A stretch of 64,000 nt of DNA from Miscanthus floridulus (lineage: Eukaryota > Streptophyta > Magnoliopsida > Poales > Poaceae). The DNA is taken from positions 120,649,707 to 120,713,706 of the forward strand of contig NC_089588.1 of NCBI RefSeq assembly GCF_019320115.1, read 5' to 3'. The notes beneath the pieces were generated by a model. The model saw only the letters and a program-made list of their open reading frames with translations. It had not been told where the DNA came from and did not search any database. Position numbers and translations under genes: made by a program. This document shows positions 54,836 to 64,000 of this stretch, piece by piece (the first letter of the stretch is position 1; each line of letters begins with the position of its first letter).

Positions 54836-55636
54836 AGGCGACACTTGAATTCAGGTAAATATTTGATTAGCGAACCTAATCTATCCGACATGTTCATTCA
54901 TTCTTCAGGTTTGAGCCTATTTTTTGAAATGGTAAATCAAGCATACATGCTATTGATTCATTTTTTGCCCTGCGATGGACTCGTGCGTTCTTGGGCTGTT
55001 AGCACAGCTATAGTTTCTGAGCAGAAGAAGTATTTTAGTGAAACCTCTGCAATCCACTTTTTTAAGTTTTTAAGGACTCTCTATCTTATATACTTCATTT
55101 TGGGCTTAAGGCCTGTTTTTGGTTTTTACATTTACAACAACTACAAAGAGTATTAGAAGAAGAAAAAGAAAGAAAAGAAGCAGCTTCAGATGCTAAGTGT
55201 GGACGCCTGATTTAGCCTCAATGTTGGTGGTTAAAAATTATGTCATTCCTTGCTTTCCAAAACATCCAGAGACATCCACTTATTGACTAGCTAAAGTGCA
55301 CTAGCATAGCAGCTCCATGGTATTATGTTACTAACGGGATTCATTGTTTTTTTTGTTTTGTGCAGAAAACTAGGGCAGGTTATCCAAGGTCGTTGCAGTG
55401 GCATTTATAATATGTAATATTTGTGCTCTTTAGTTGAACAATGGTGAGGTAGCATTAATTTCTGTTGAATTTGTGTACTATTTGAGAGTACTGTGTTGAA
55501 CTATTTGAGATGGAATTTGTGTAATTGTTGTACCTGAACAGCTAATTTTGCTTTCGATTTGGAGAATTGTTAAATCTAGGTTCCAGTTCTTGCGAAGCAT
55601 CAGATCTCTAGTATTCAGTCGGTCATGCATGAGCAA
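54836..55636. other. Unassigned; Lys/Glu-rich exon remnant near 55,145-55,210
   Basis: 55,145-55,210 reads VLEEEKERKEAASDAKCGRL and a stop in one frame, possibly the end of the gene whose fragment lies upstream. The rest looks like 3' flanking or intron sequence. Confidence 0.3.
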
Positions 55637-55906
55637 CTAGGAAAAGACTTTCAGTTTTGGCAGTGATTTTGATTTCCAAATATTGTTTAGGGCTGCATCT
55701 CTTGGCATCTGTTCAAACATGAATTTGTAGAACCGGGCCGGTGTGTATTTATCTCCCCAAACAAACGACCGGTGATCATTGTTCCCAGCTTCCAAATTTA
55801 ACTCAGCTAGGAGGACTGAAATTTGCTGGTACTCTTGATATGCTTCCATCAAAAGTGGCAGAGCAAAATGTGTATTCAAATCCCTAGCTAAAGCAAGATC
55901 TGTCAT
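55637..55906 (-). pseudogene. LINE ORF2 C-terminal (zf-RVT) fragment
   Basis: The minus strand reads FVWGDKYTPARFYKFMFEQM and LNNIWKSKSLPKLKVFS, the zinc-binding RVT region at the end of plant LINE ORF2 proteins, preceded by YQEYQQISVLLAELNLEAGN. The last 100 bp overlap copy C of the palindrome arm, so this shows what the palindrome arm was originally attached to. Confidence 0.72.
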
Positions 55907-57165
55907 CCAAAACTAGGTAACCGGACTATTGGAGATTTTTCGGGATCCGAGCCGTCTCTGGTTCAAAAAAACTCACCCCTACGACTCTACGAGCCGCCGC
56001 TGTCAAGGCACTGACCACAGCTACCAGTGTGCCCGCATTGAAGGAAGAAGAGCTAGCCCTCCTCTCACTCCTACGAACCGCTGCGGCGCTGCCCATCGTC
56101 ATTCCTCTCCCTCCCTTCCACAGCACTGCATTGAAGGCTCCGATTTCTCTCCCCCATCAAATGGAAGGGGATCCAACTAGTTGTGGCTGTGGCTATTCCA
56201 ACCGGCACATCGCCGGCAAATCCTCTTGCCACACTGGTGGTGCCTCTTCGCCTCTTCACATCGCCGGTGTCAAATCTCCCTGGACTCGGTCTTTACCGGG
56301 TCGATTGTCAGATACATCTAAAGTATCAGTTTGCTTGCTACAGTCGTATCGAGTGCCAGCTTTGTTTCATCACATAATCAGTAATTGCCCAGTCCATGCA
56401 TAATAGTTCCAATATTTTGTGTTTCACTTCTCTGGCCATTGCTGGAATAGTGATACATTATTTTTTTCCCCTTTTAGACGTGGAACATTTGTTGGTCATG
56501 GCACCAACATGGCCTGAATTCTTGGTTGAGCATTTTGTGAATGGGTGTGTTGATGTGGTGAATCAGGGAATCACTATACCAGCAATGACACGCTTGTTTT
56601 ATTCGATGCTTGGAGACTACATGCGTTCAAAAGCTAAAGTTCCTGTCACAGAGGAATGGGTGTGTCGATGTTGTGAGATGAAGCTTCTGTCAGATAAAGT
56701 GGATAAATTATCACAAGTATTTATCATGGAAACTTCTGTGATGAACACATGTGATAAATCGCCGGATAAGTTTTCGCCAAAATCACCCAACACATTTTCT
56801 CCAAATCGCCGAACACATTTTTTCCAAAGCGCCGAATACATTTCCTCCAACTCGCCAATGTATTTCGCCACACGTTCTCTCCTGAAACGCCGAACACTTT
56901 ACTCCAAATCTACAAAGAGATTTCGTCGATCGATGAGCAGCATACTTTCTTTTTTGTTCTCTTCGGAGAAGACCCAGTCTCTGATCTCTCCCTACACGTG
57001 CCATGGGCTCCGCTCTCTGCGTTATGGGTGGTTAGCTACGGTCCCTTGGTCATGCTCGTTCCTCCTACACGTCCATGGGCTCCACGCTCGATGTTATGGA
57101 CTACGGGCTGGCCAAGGCCGAGAGCTCAGCACATAACTAATTGCTCGGATGCCGCTTATACTACC
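55806..57165 (+). repeat. Copy C of the palindrome arm, with 0.5-kb deletion
   Basis: It matches the right arm from GCTAGGAGGACTGAAATTTG (41,281) through RSKAKVPVTEE, then skips the part equivalent to about 42,150-42,655 and resumes at GAGATGAAGCTTCTGTCAGA (56,676). It continues through one 107-bp unit, the 23-bp repeats (56,756-56,915) and the 43,219-43,474 segment. As a result a 246-codon frame (56,396-57,136) is open across the deletion joint. Confidence 0.92.
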
Positions 57166-57591
57166 TATATCTCCAAGTTATTTCGATAACCGCCGAGCAG
57201 AACATGTCCCGCCCTGTTCTGTTTGGAGAAGACCTAGTCTCTGATCTCTCCCTACACATGCTATGGGTTCTGCGCTCTACGTTATGGGTGGTCGGCTGTG
57301 GTTCCTTGGTCACGCCTGTCCCTCCTACATGTGCACAGGCTCCGCGCTCAACATTATAGACTATGGGCTAGCTGAGGCCATAGGGGTCAGTGGCGAACTA
57401 ATTGCTCGGACTCCACTTACACTCCCTATAAATACGTCATGTTCAAAACTACGAAGATCTTTTCGCTGAAATACAATTTAACCGCATACACATGCACCTT
57501 ATAACATTTATCATATACATAAGTGTTTTTTGCGCTTTCACGCGTTCTAACTACACCGTCCAGATGTTATAGATGATAATCTATGAGCAGG
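57166..57591. repeat. Second copy of the end segment, then unassigned
   Basis: 57,228-57,410 repeats 56,967-57,145 (GAAGACCTAGTCTCTGATCT to CTAATTGCTCGGA) at about 262-bp spacing. CCCTATAAATACG at 57,423 is TATA-like. The last 110 bp may be the 3' untranslated region of the minus-strand gene that follows. Confidence 0.65.
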
Positions 57592-60500
57592 TCACCGTGC
57601 ACCGTTTTCGCCGTCCGTCTCACCAAACAAGTCTATATCGTCGGCTAGCTTCTTCGCTGCGTCCTCCACCTCATCCTCCAGCTGCTGGGTCTCCGCATCT
57701 CTCAGTCCTTCGGCGAACCCGCCCCCTATCGACTGAAAGTCGATAGTTGGGTAATGGGACCGAACCACCACGAGGACATGAGTAGCAACGAACACAATGT
57801 CGTCGCGGTTGAAGCTCTTGAAGTTCTCCCACGCTGCCTTGCACCTCTAGATGATGGTGTCCGAACGTTGCCGCCTGCCGTCAGGCTGAGTAGCCGTTTC
57901 TAGGTCGACACAGTCAAGCACTGGCTTAATTGCGGCAACTACAGTGTCGAAGTTCTCCCTTTGGGTCTTGGCCTCCTGCACCAGCACATCAAACTGCGCC
58001 TTGGCTTTATGACAGTAGCCTGCAAGTGTTACAATGTTCCATCATACAAGGAAGCTACTTCAACAGTAATTCCGACCAGGAGGTATTCACCTTTTAGCTC
58101 CTCAGCCAGTTTGTCTGCTCGCTTTGACTCCTTCGCCTTCTCCTGGTGAAGTTGTTCGACGGCCTGGCGCAGTTCGCCAAGCTCTGCATCTTGCTCTACA
58201 AGCGCAACAATTAACACAAAAAAATATGGCTGTTCAGTAATGCAAAAGTACATTCATCGATATACTGTACCTCTTTCTGCTCGGATACACTTTTAAGCTA
58301 TTCGGATTTCTTCTCCAATTGCTCGGAGGCACTCTTCAGTTGGTCGAAGACAACGGCCAGTTGCTCGGACTGGCTCCGCACCTACTCGGACACAGCCGCC
58401 AGTTTTTCGGTTAGGACCCCCTTCTGGTATTCTAGGTCCTGCGCGTTGGACTCTGCAAGGTCTCGTTCATGTCGGGCCCTCTGGATATTTCTCTCCGAGA
58501 GGTTCATCGCCTCTTTGAGTTTTTTGTTCCCCTCAGCAAGGGGCTCCATTCGCTTTATCATCTGGCGGCGCTACTCGGCAATCCGAGTTATCTCCTGTGC
58601 ATGCACAATGACAATGTTGAAATCCAATTCCTAACATCAAAGAGGAGCACTCCAGACACAGTACTAACCTTGATCTGCTTCATCACCCCGGTAAGGGAGG
58701 TCTCCAGTCTCCTGAACTCCCTGGTGGTGTCCTCCTCTTCGACATTTACTATATCGTCGCCGCACTTTCGGAGGATTCAGATAGCTTGAGCTCGAGGTTC
58801 TTCACGCTTGATCTCCTCCACCTCGTCATCTTCTGCTGTAGCTGGAGGCACTACCTGGGGGCTCGGTGGTCGGATGGCGGGTCTGACCATGCCCTCTTAC
58901 GCCTCGGGGGGTGCTCTCTGGTCCTTTGGCGTCGCAAGATTTTCCGCTCTAGATCCCGGTGCGATGCCGGTTACTATAGCTTCTACTCCCGAGGACCCGG
59001 TGGTGCCCACCGTTGTCGAGGGGGCTATCGCCGACTCGTTCGCCATTGGCGATAACTGTTCGCTGCCTCCAAGTCTACTAACGGCAGCGATCGGCTCCCC
59101 CACGTGCTGCCGAGCACCCGAGGACTCCAGGATGGGGTCCATCAGCATCTCCCCCATCCCGAGGCCAGCCTTCGGCTGCTGCTCAGTCTGGATGGGCGAG
59201 GTTGGATCCGTCGTTCGCCTTGCACTGCATCAAAACAGTTCGTCAGTCACCACAAAAAGTTAAGAAACTACAGCAAAGTAACTTCAATACAAGGATACTT
59301 ACGGCTTGGTCTACCGGTTCAATTTCTTAAACCGGCGGTGCCTACCTGAGCCCCAGGCCCAGCCGTTGGGTCGACTCCCGTGCTCTGCAGGGGAGGTCTC
59401 GGCTCCTCCTCGGTCGACCTCTTTTCTGCCTGCCGCTCTGGGGCCCTCTCTGCCTGCTGCTCTGGGTTTGCCTTCGCCTATTGCCGGGGACTTCCGTCGC
59501 CTGCCCTGTGGGGACTCCCGTCATCTGCTGTGCGGGAACTTCCCTCACCCGCTGCTCGGGGACTCCCCTCATCAGCGGTTCAGGGACTTCTCCACCTTCC
59601 CCTGATTGATTCCCCACGCATGTGCTTTGCGGAGGCTCCTTCATGCTCGGTGGAGGGCCCGTCAGAACTTCATCATCGTCAGACCAATCGAACACTGCGG
59701 TCCTTCGTGTTCAAGTGGTCAGATCATCGCCAAGTGAGATGCTGCCTGGTTTGTGGGGAGCAATAGCCGCCGTCTTCCTCTTCTTCCGAGTCGGCTTGTC
59801 TGCCGCTGGCCTCTTTCCCTAGGTTTTCTCTGACATCGGGGGAGGACTCTCCGTCCAACCAACATCCATACCCCCAGACTCCGAACAAACGCCAACGGAA
59901 CTTTCTTCAGGTTGAGCTGGTGGTCGTGCATCCACCGCTGGCGGCCAATCGCCTCTCGGCACGCCCAAGAAGTACACAGCCCTATCCTGCGAGTGGATCT
60001 TCGCATGAGTGAATCAGTATACTGCTTGGCAATGACAAAAGAAAAAAGCTTCTCAAAAACACACAGCTGCGATATTTACCTGAGGAGGTAGATTTTTGCA
60101 GTTGAAGGGCTTTGTATACCCTGACAAGTTGAATGAGGCAAGCGGAGCGAACAGCTCTGCAGTCCGCTCTTCAACAACGTTCCTCGACAGTATCTCTGGC
60201 CTTTCCTGGGTATCATCGGTCTCCCCTTTGAACTCGAAGCCTGGGTGCGCTCTCTCCTTACAGGGTTGAACGCGGCACACTATGAAACTCGCTGCTACCA
60301 ATCCACCATTGGTCCTTACGCCCTTTATTAAGCCGAGGAGTTCCTTCACTTGCTCCATATCATCGCTGCTCGGTGTCTTCGACCAACTCCTCTGGTTCTC
60401 CAGGATGTGGTCGGCGTCGCAGCGGATTGCTGGGGTAGCTTTGTCTCATGTAGAACCACCTGGCGTTCCAACCCTTTAGTGACGTGTTCAGCAGCATAGT

Positions 60501-60995
60501 AAGGTACTCGCCCGTCATCCCATCACACAACTGGAGGTACACCCCGCCGACCACTTTGGAACCAGGGCCGCCTCTCTTCTTTAGCCAGAACAGGTGACGG
60601 AAGAGGTTGAAGTGGAGTAGGATTCTGAGATATGCCTCATAGAAATGGATGAAGATTGAGATATGAAGAATGGTGTTGGGATGGAGGTTGTATACACTAA
60701 CCACCCAGAGCTCCAATAGATCCCTCAGGAATGGATGAACAGGGAATCCCAACCCACGCCAGAAATAATCCTCGAATACCACTGCTTCGTTAGTATGAGG
60801 CGTCAGAAAGGACTCACCGAGGGTCAGCCGCCATCTGGCGGTTGCATGGTTAGGGAGAACGCTAGCTTCCACCAGTCTGTTCAGCTCCACCTCTCCCATT
60901 CGCGATGGCACCCACTCTTCGTCACGTCGGGCGCCAACGCTCGCCTTCTTGGGGCTTGTTTTCTTTGATTTGACCGCTCCCTTCTTCGGCGCCAT
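57592..60995 (-). pseudogene. Antisense extra gene of a second Tat element (Transposase_28 family)
   Basis: It begins MAPKKGAVKSKKTSPKKA at 60,995, a basic leader, followed by AVVFEDYFWRGLGFPVHPFL, LHPNTILHISIFIHFYEAYL, LLNTSLKGWNARWFYMRQ: the same domain as the gene at 16.5 kb. A one-base shift lies just before 60,360 (TPSSDDMEQVKELLGLI continues the gene). Introns appear at about 60,080-60,010 (CAG/GTAAAT) and about 59,300-59,230 (CC/GTAAGT to TTGATGCAG). The second exon has an eight-residue repeat (GVPEQRVR, EVPAQQMT, GVPTGQAT, EVPGNRRR). The last part is coiled coil (QAVEQLHQEKAKESKRADKL) with stops, ending FAEGLRDAETQQLEDEVEDA and GETDGENGAR at 57,592. It reads opposite to the LTR at 62.0 kb, as expected for this lineage. 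Function unknown. Confidence 0.8.
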
Positions 60996-61121
60996 CTCTC
61001 AGATCCGATCAGGGTTTGGCGGCGGCTGCAAGTGTGAATGTGAAATTGGAAATGGGAGGACTACGGAGGAAGATGAAATGGCAAAGTGGCAAAGGTGGAA
61101 ACTTGGGATGCGACGGCATAG

Positions 61122-61128
61122 TTATAAA
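61122..61128 (-). promoter_or_regulatory. TATA box of the second antisense gene
   Basis: The minus strand reads GTGCTTTATAACTATGCC, with TTTATAA about 130 bp upstream of the ATG at 60,995 and a pyrimidine-rich leader between. Confidence 0.5.
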
Positions 61129-61995
61129 GCACTTTCCCCACCTCTTTGTAGTTGAGGGTTTTTGGGGAACCGTTCCCGCGATTTGCGCCTCTCCGAATCC
61201 TCCGCAACAGCAAGGTGGGCCATAACCTGGGCTTTTGCGCAACCATAGCCCATGTCGCCCATTTATCGCCGCCATCAATTGCTACTCACCGAATAATCGC
61301 CGACTTCTTCGCCATTTATTGAGTCTTAGTAACCGTCACTGTACAGCCATTACTCCGGTTTTTTCTCCACGGTTTGATTTCTTCGATATCTCCGCTTGCA
61401 GCTCGGGGACTGGCTACTTGCTCAACTGGTCTTTAACTGTTTCTCTGTTTCTGACCCTAGCACCATGTGACTGCGTCACCTACTATCAGGCTTAGGGACT
61501 GAGTGGGCACACTTCACCTTGCGGTGAATGTGCTTTATTTCTTTTTTGGGGCCATGCCCGGGGACTGGCTGCCTACCCGACTAGTCTTGTACTATTCTTC
61601 TACTTTCTGACCCTGGCACCACATGACTACGTCATCTACTATCAGGCTCAGGGACTAAGTGGGCACACTTCACCTCACGGTGTATGTGCAGGATTTTTTC
61701 TTGAAGACTACATGCCTCTTGAAGAAGATTGACTCCTTCTCCTGTGGTCAGACTCTAAGTGGGCACACTTGGTCCACTGCGAGGAAATTTTCTATTCTAA
61801 ACTTGATCTCCTTACACCCTTATGGCAAGCCGTGCTTAGATCTTGCTGTTCGACTGTGGTGCTCGCTGCTCGCAACTGCTTGGCAACTCGTCATGGTGGT
61901 CGGACTGTGAGTTTGACTACTCGGCTTTGTTCGCACCTGCTCGGACAAGCACAAGACGGCATTGTTCAATGGGTACAAGGTGCTCAAGGACTAGC
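61129..61995. repeat. Spacer before the 3' LTR with three diverged repeats
   Basis: CTACTATCAGGCTTAGGGACTGAGTGGGCACACTTCACC-type sequence occurs at 61,480 and 61,637 and partly at 61,750; CGGGGACTGGCT words precede the first two. Units are about 157 bp. On the element's coding strand these are purine-rich and end in the polypurine tract CTCAAGGACTAGC at the LTR. The same place in the first element (15,823-16,045) is also a repeated polypurine region. Confidence 0.65.
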
Positions 61996-62466
61996 TGTGG
62001 GGGGTACGACCCCAGATACCCACGGCAGACCACATGGGCTATGCCCTCAGGGGCGGCCCAGCCCACAAGACGAAGCCTTGCGGGGCATGATCCTGGTCGG
62101 CGCCTTCCACAAGACATCTGGAAGATATCCAGAAGATACTACGAGATCTGTTAGGATATCTATGATCCCAAGATTCCTGTAATCAGTTATTACTTTCCGA
62201 TTATCTCTCGGATATAACTGACTTGTAAGCGGCTCCCCGGACTATATAAGGCGGGCAGGGACCCCTCCAAACACATGCAATATCATACGATAGCTAATAC
62301 AAACCAATAGACCACAGGAGTAGGGTATTACGTCATATTGACAGCCTAAACCTGTCTAACTCGTGTGTCTCTATTGCCTTCTTGTTCTTGATCTAATGCT
62401 CCTCCGCCGATCAATCTACCTTCGTGGGATACCCCTCGGAAGACTGCCGACGATATTCTGTCGACA
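61996..62466 (+). mobile_element. 3' LTR of the second Tat-lineage element, 471 bp
   Basis: It starts TGTGGGGGGTACGACCCC, has a TATA box (CTATATAAGGCGGGC, 62,243) and ends GAAGACTGCCGACGATATTC then TGTCGACA at 62,466. The five bases after it (GTTTG) are a candidate target duplication. It is immediately followed by module M1 in reverse orientation. No gag-pol or 5' LTR belonging to it is in the window. Confidence 0.72.
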
Positions 62467-64000
62467 GTTTGGTCCATCCGTGAAAAACAACGACTCTACC
62501 TCCAAGGTTTGGCCCATCCATGAAAAACAACGACCCTTGTGCGCCTCCGGGGCGGAATCCAGCGTTTCCGAGCAAAAACCTTGCTCAACAAATGATGTTA
62601 TGTATCTATACCCAAGGTCAGCCTCCAAGATTCCGTCCATCCATGAAAAACAACAACCCTTGTGCGCCTCCAGGGCGGAAACCAGCGTTTCTGAGCAAAA
62701 ACCTTGCAAAAGTAAGCTCATTTGATTCTGATTTCCAAGCACGGTTGGTTGGATGGATGCCGAGGAATGGTTAGGACTCAAATCGAGCATGACGGATATG
62801 CCTGATGAGGTCACGGAAACGGGTCAGGAGAGAAGGACAAGATGACATCGGGATGAAAATGTCTCATGCGAGGTGAAAACGGCTCGTGACGGGCTAAGTA
62901 CAGGTCGTGCGAAGCCAAAACAGGCCCAAACTAGGTGACAGGAGGTGCAAACGGGTGATGAGAGGCCTACATCTAAGTAACTAGGTGACAGGAGGTGCAA
63001 TTCCAACCATGCCTTGGGGCCTCTCATCCCCCGTTTGCACCTCCTGTCACCTGGTTTGGGCCTGTTTTGGCCTTGCATGGCCCGTACTTAGCCCGTTGCG
63101 AGATGTTTTCGCCTCGCGTGAGACATTTTCGTCCCGATGTCATCTTGTCCTTCTCTTGTGACCCGTTTCTATGACCTCATCAGGCATATTCGTCATGCTC
63201 GATTTGAGTCCTAGCCATTCCTCGGCATCCATCCAACAAACTGTGCTTGGAAATCAGAATCAAACGAGCTTACTTTTGCAAGGTTTTTGCTCAGAAACGC
63301 TGGTTTCCGCCCTGGAGGCGCACAAGGGTCGTTGTATTTCATGGATGGATGGAATCTTGGAGGCTAACCACGGGTATAGATACATAACATCATTTGTTGA
63401 GCACGGTAATGTTTGGTACTTCCGCAGCGCAAGATACGGTATCGGACTTACCGTTCCTCTATATAAAGGTTATTAGACGACACCGGAGATAAAGGTTGTA
63501 ACCGTAGGTCTCTAAAGCAGGTATTGGTGCATACGGACGATTGTACTCATAACCGTTCCCATGTATTAAAGTTACTTACATGTAGGCCTCTCATAACCCG
63601 TTTGCACCTCCTGTTACCTGGTTTGGGCCTATTTTGGCCTTGCATGGCCCGTACTTAGCCCGTCGTGAGCCGTTTTCGCCTCGCATGAGACATTTTCGTC
63701 CCGATGTCATCTTGTCCTTCTCTCGTGACCCGTTTCCGTGACCTCATCAGGCATATCCGTCATGCTCGATTTGAGTCCTAGCCATTCCTCGGCATCCATC
63801 CAACCAACCGTGCTTGGAAATCAGAATCAAACGAGCTTACTTTTGCAAGGTTTTTGCTTAGAAACGCTGGTTTCCGCCGCGGAGGCGCACAAGGGTCGTT
63901 GTTTTTCATGGATGGACGGAATCTTGGAGGCTGACCTCGGGTATAGATACATAACATCATTTGTTGAGCAAGGTAATGTTTGGTACTTCCGCAGCGCAAG
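62467..64000. repeat. Module array with an inverted (head-to-head) junction
   Basis: From 62,467 to 62,966 modules run in reverse: three M1 pieces (62,467-62,515 partial; 62,516-62,640; 62,641-62,815) and then M3. After a 51-bp spacer (62,967-63,017) the plus-strand order M3-M1-M2-M3-M1 follows with M1 at 63,177 and 63,744, a 567-bp basic period. The array continues past the window edge. Confidence 0.88.

Noticed and set aside
1..64000. tRNA genes, telomeric repeats, organelle DNA or viral insertions
   Set aside because: I looked for characteristic words (tRNA box A/B pairs, TTTAGGG arrays, chloroplast genes, pararetrovirus motifs) and saw none that I could support.

Overview
The window reads as repeat-rich nuclear DNA of a grass, most likely of the sorghum/maize/sugarcane group (Andropogoneae). 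The basis is the mix of transposon families: CACTA elements with GGGGCGGCT or GCCGAGTGT subterminal repeats, Stowaway and other MITEs, and Ty3/gypsy Tat-lineage elements with antisense extra genes. No complete host gene is visible. Host-like sequence is present only as fragments: a raffinose synthase end (1-245), a MATH-domain piece (29.3-29.7 kb), an NLR leucine-rich-repeat exon that is still open (35,379-36,440), two F-box pieces (46.1-46.5 kb), a rearranged 18S rRNA piece (48.1-48.3 kb), an SF3B1 piece (51.4-51.6 kb) and a SANT/Myb-like piece (54.2-54.8 kb).

Layout. 0-5.8 kb: broken raffinose synthase, microsatellite, tandem duplications and MITEs. 5.8-12.2 kb: a decayed CACTA element with a TNP2-type transposase relic and a 0.69-kb internal hairpin. 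12.2-14.6 kb: a probable LTR of another gypsy element. 14.57-28.62 kb: a Tat-lineage gypsy element whose gag-pol runs on the minus strand and whose extra gene runs on the plus strand with its own TATA box; integrase is cut short and one LTR is truncated. 28.6-39.8 kb: MULE-like element, hAT MITE, small CACTA, AT-rich degenerate repeats, the NLR exon, and a TTATCC minisatellite. 39.8-57.5 kb: a mosaic built around a 2.8-kb palindrome, a third copy of its arm 14 kb away, an array of shared modules, and several gene fragments. 57.6-62.5 kb: the 3' part of a second Tat-lineage element (antisense gene plus 3' LTR). 62.5-64 kb: the module array again, with an inverted junction.

The retroelement genes form the only recognisable functional set: gag, protease, reverse transcriptase, two RNase H domains and a partial integrase of one element, plus antisense extra genes of two elements. 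Nearly all stop codons that I could assign in these genes are one C-to-T change away from CAG or CGA, which fits decay by methylcytosine deamination. The most unusual architecture is the set of three head-to-head inverted duplications within 23 kb (centres near 41.26, 46.32 and 62.99 kb), all tied to the same module family.
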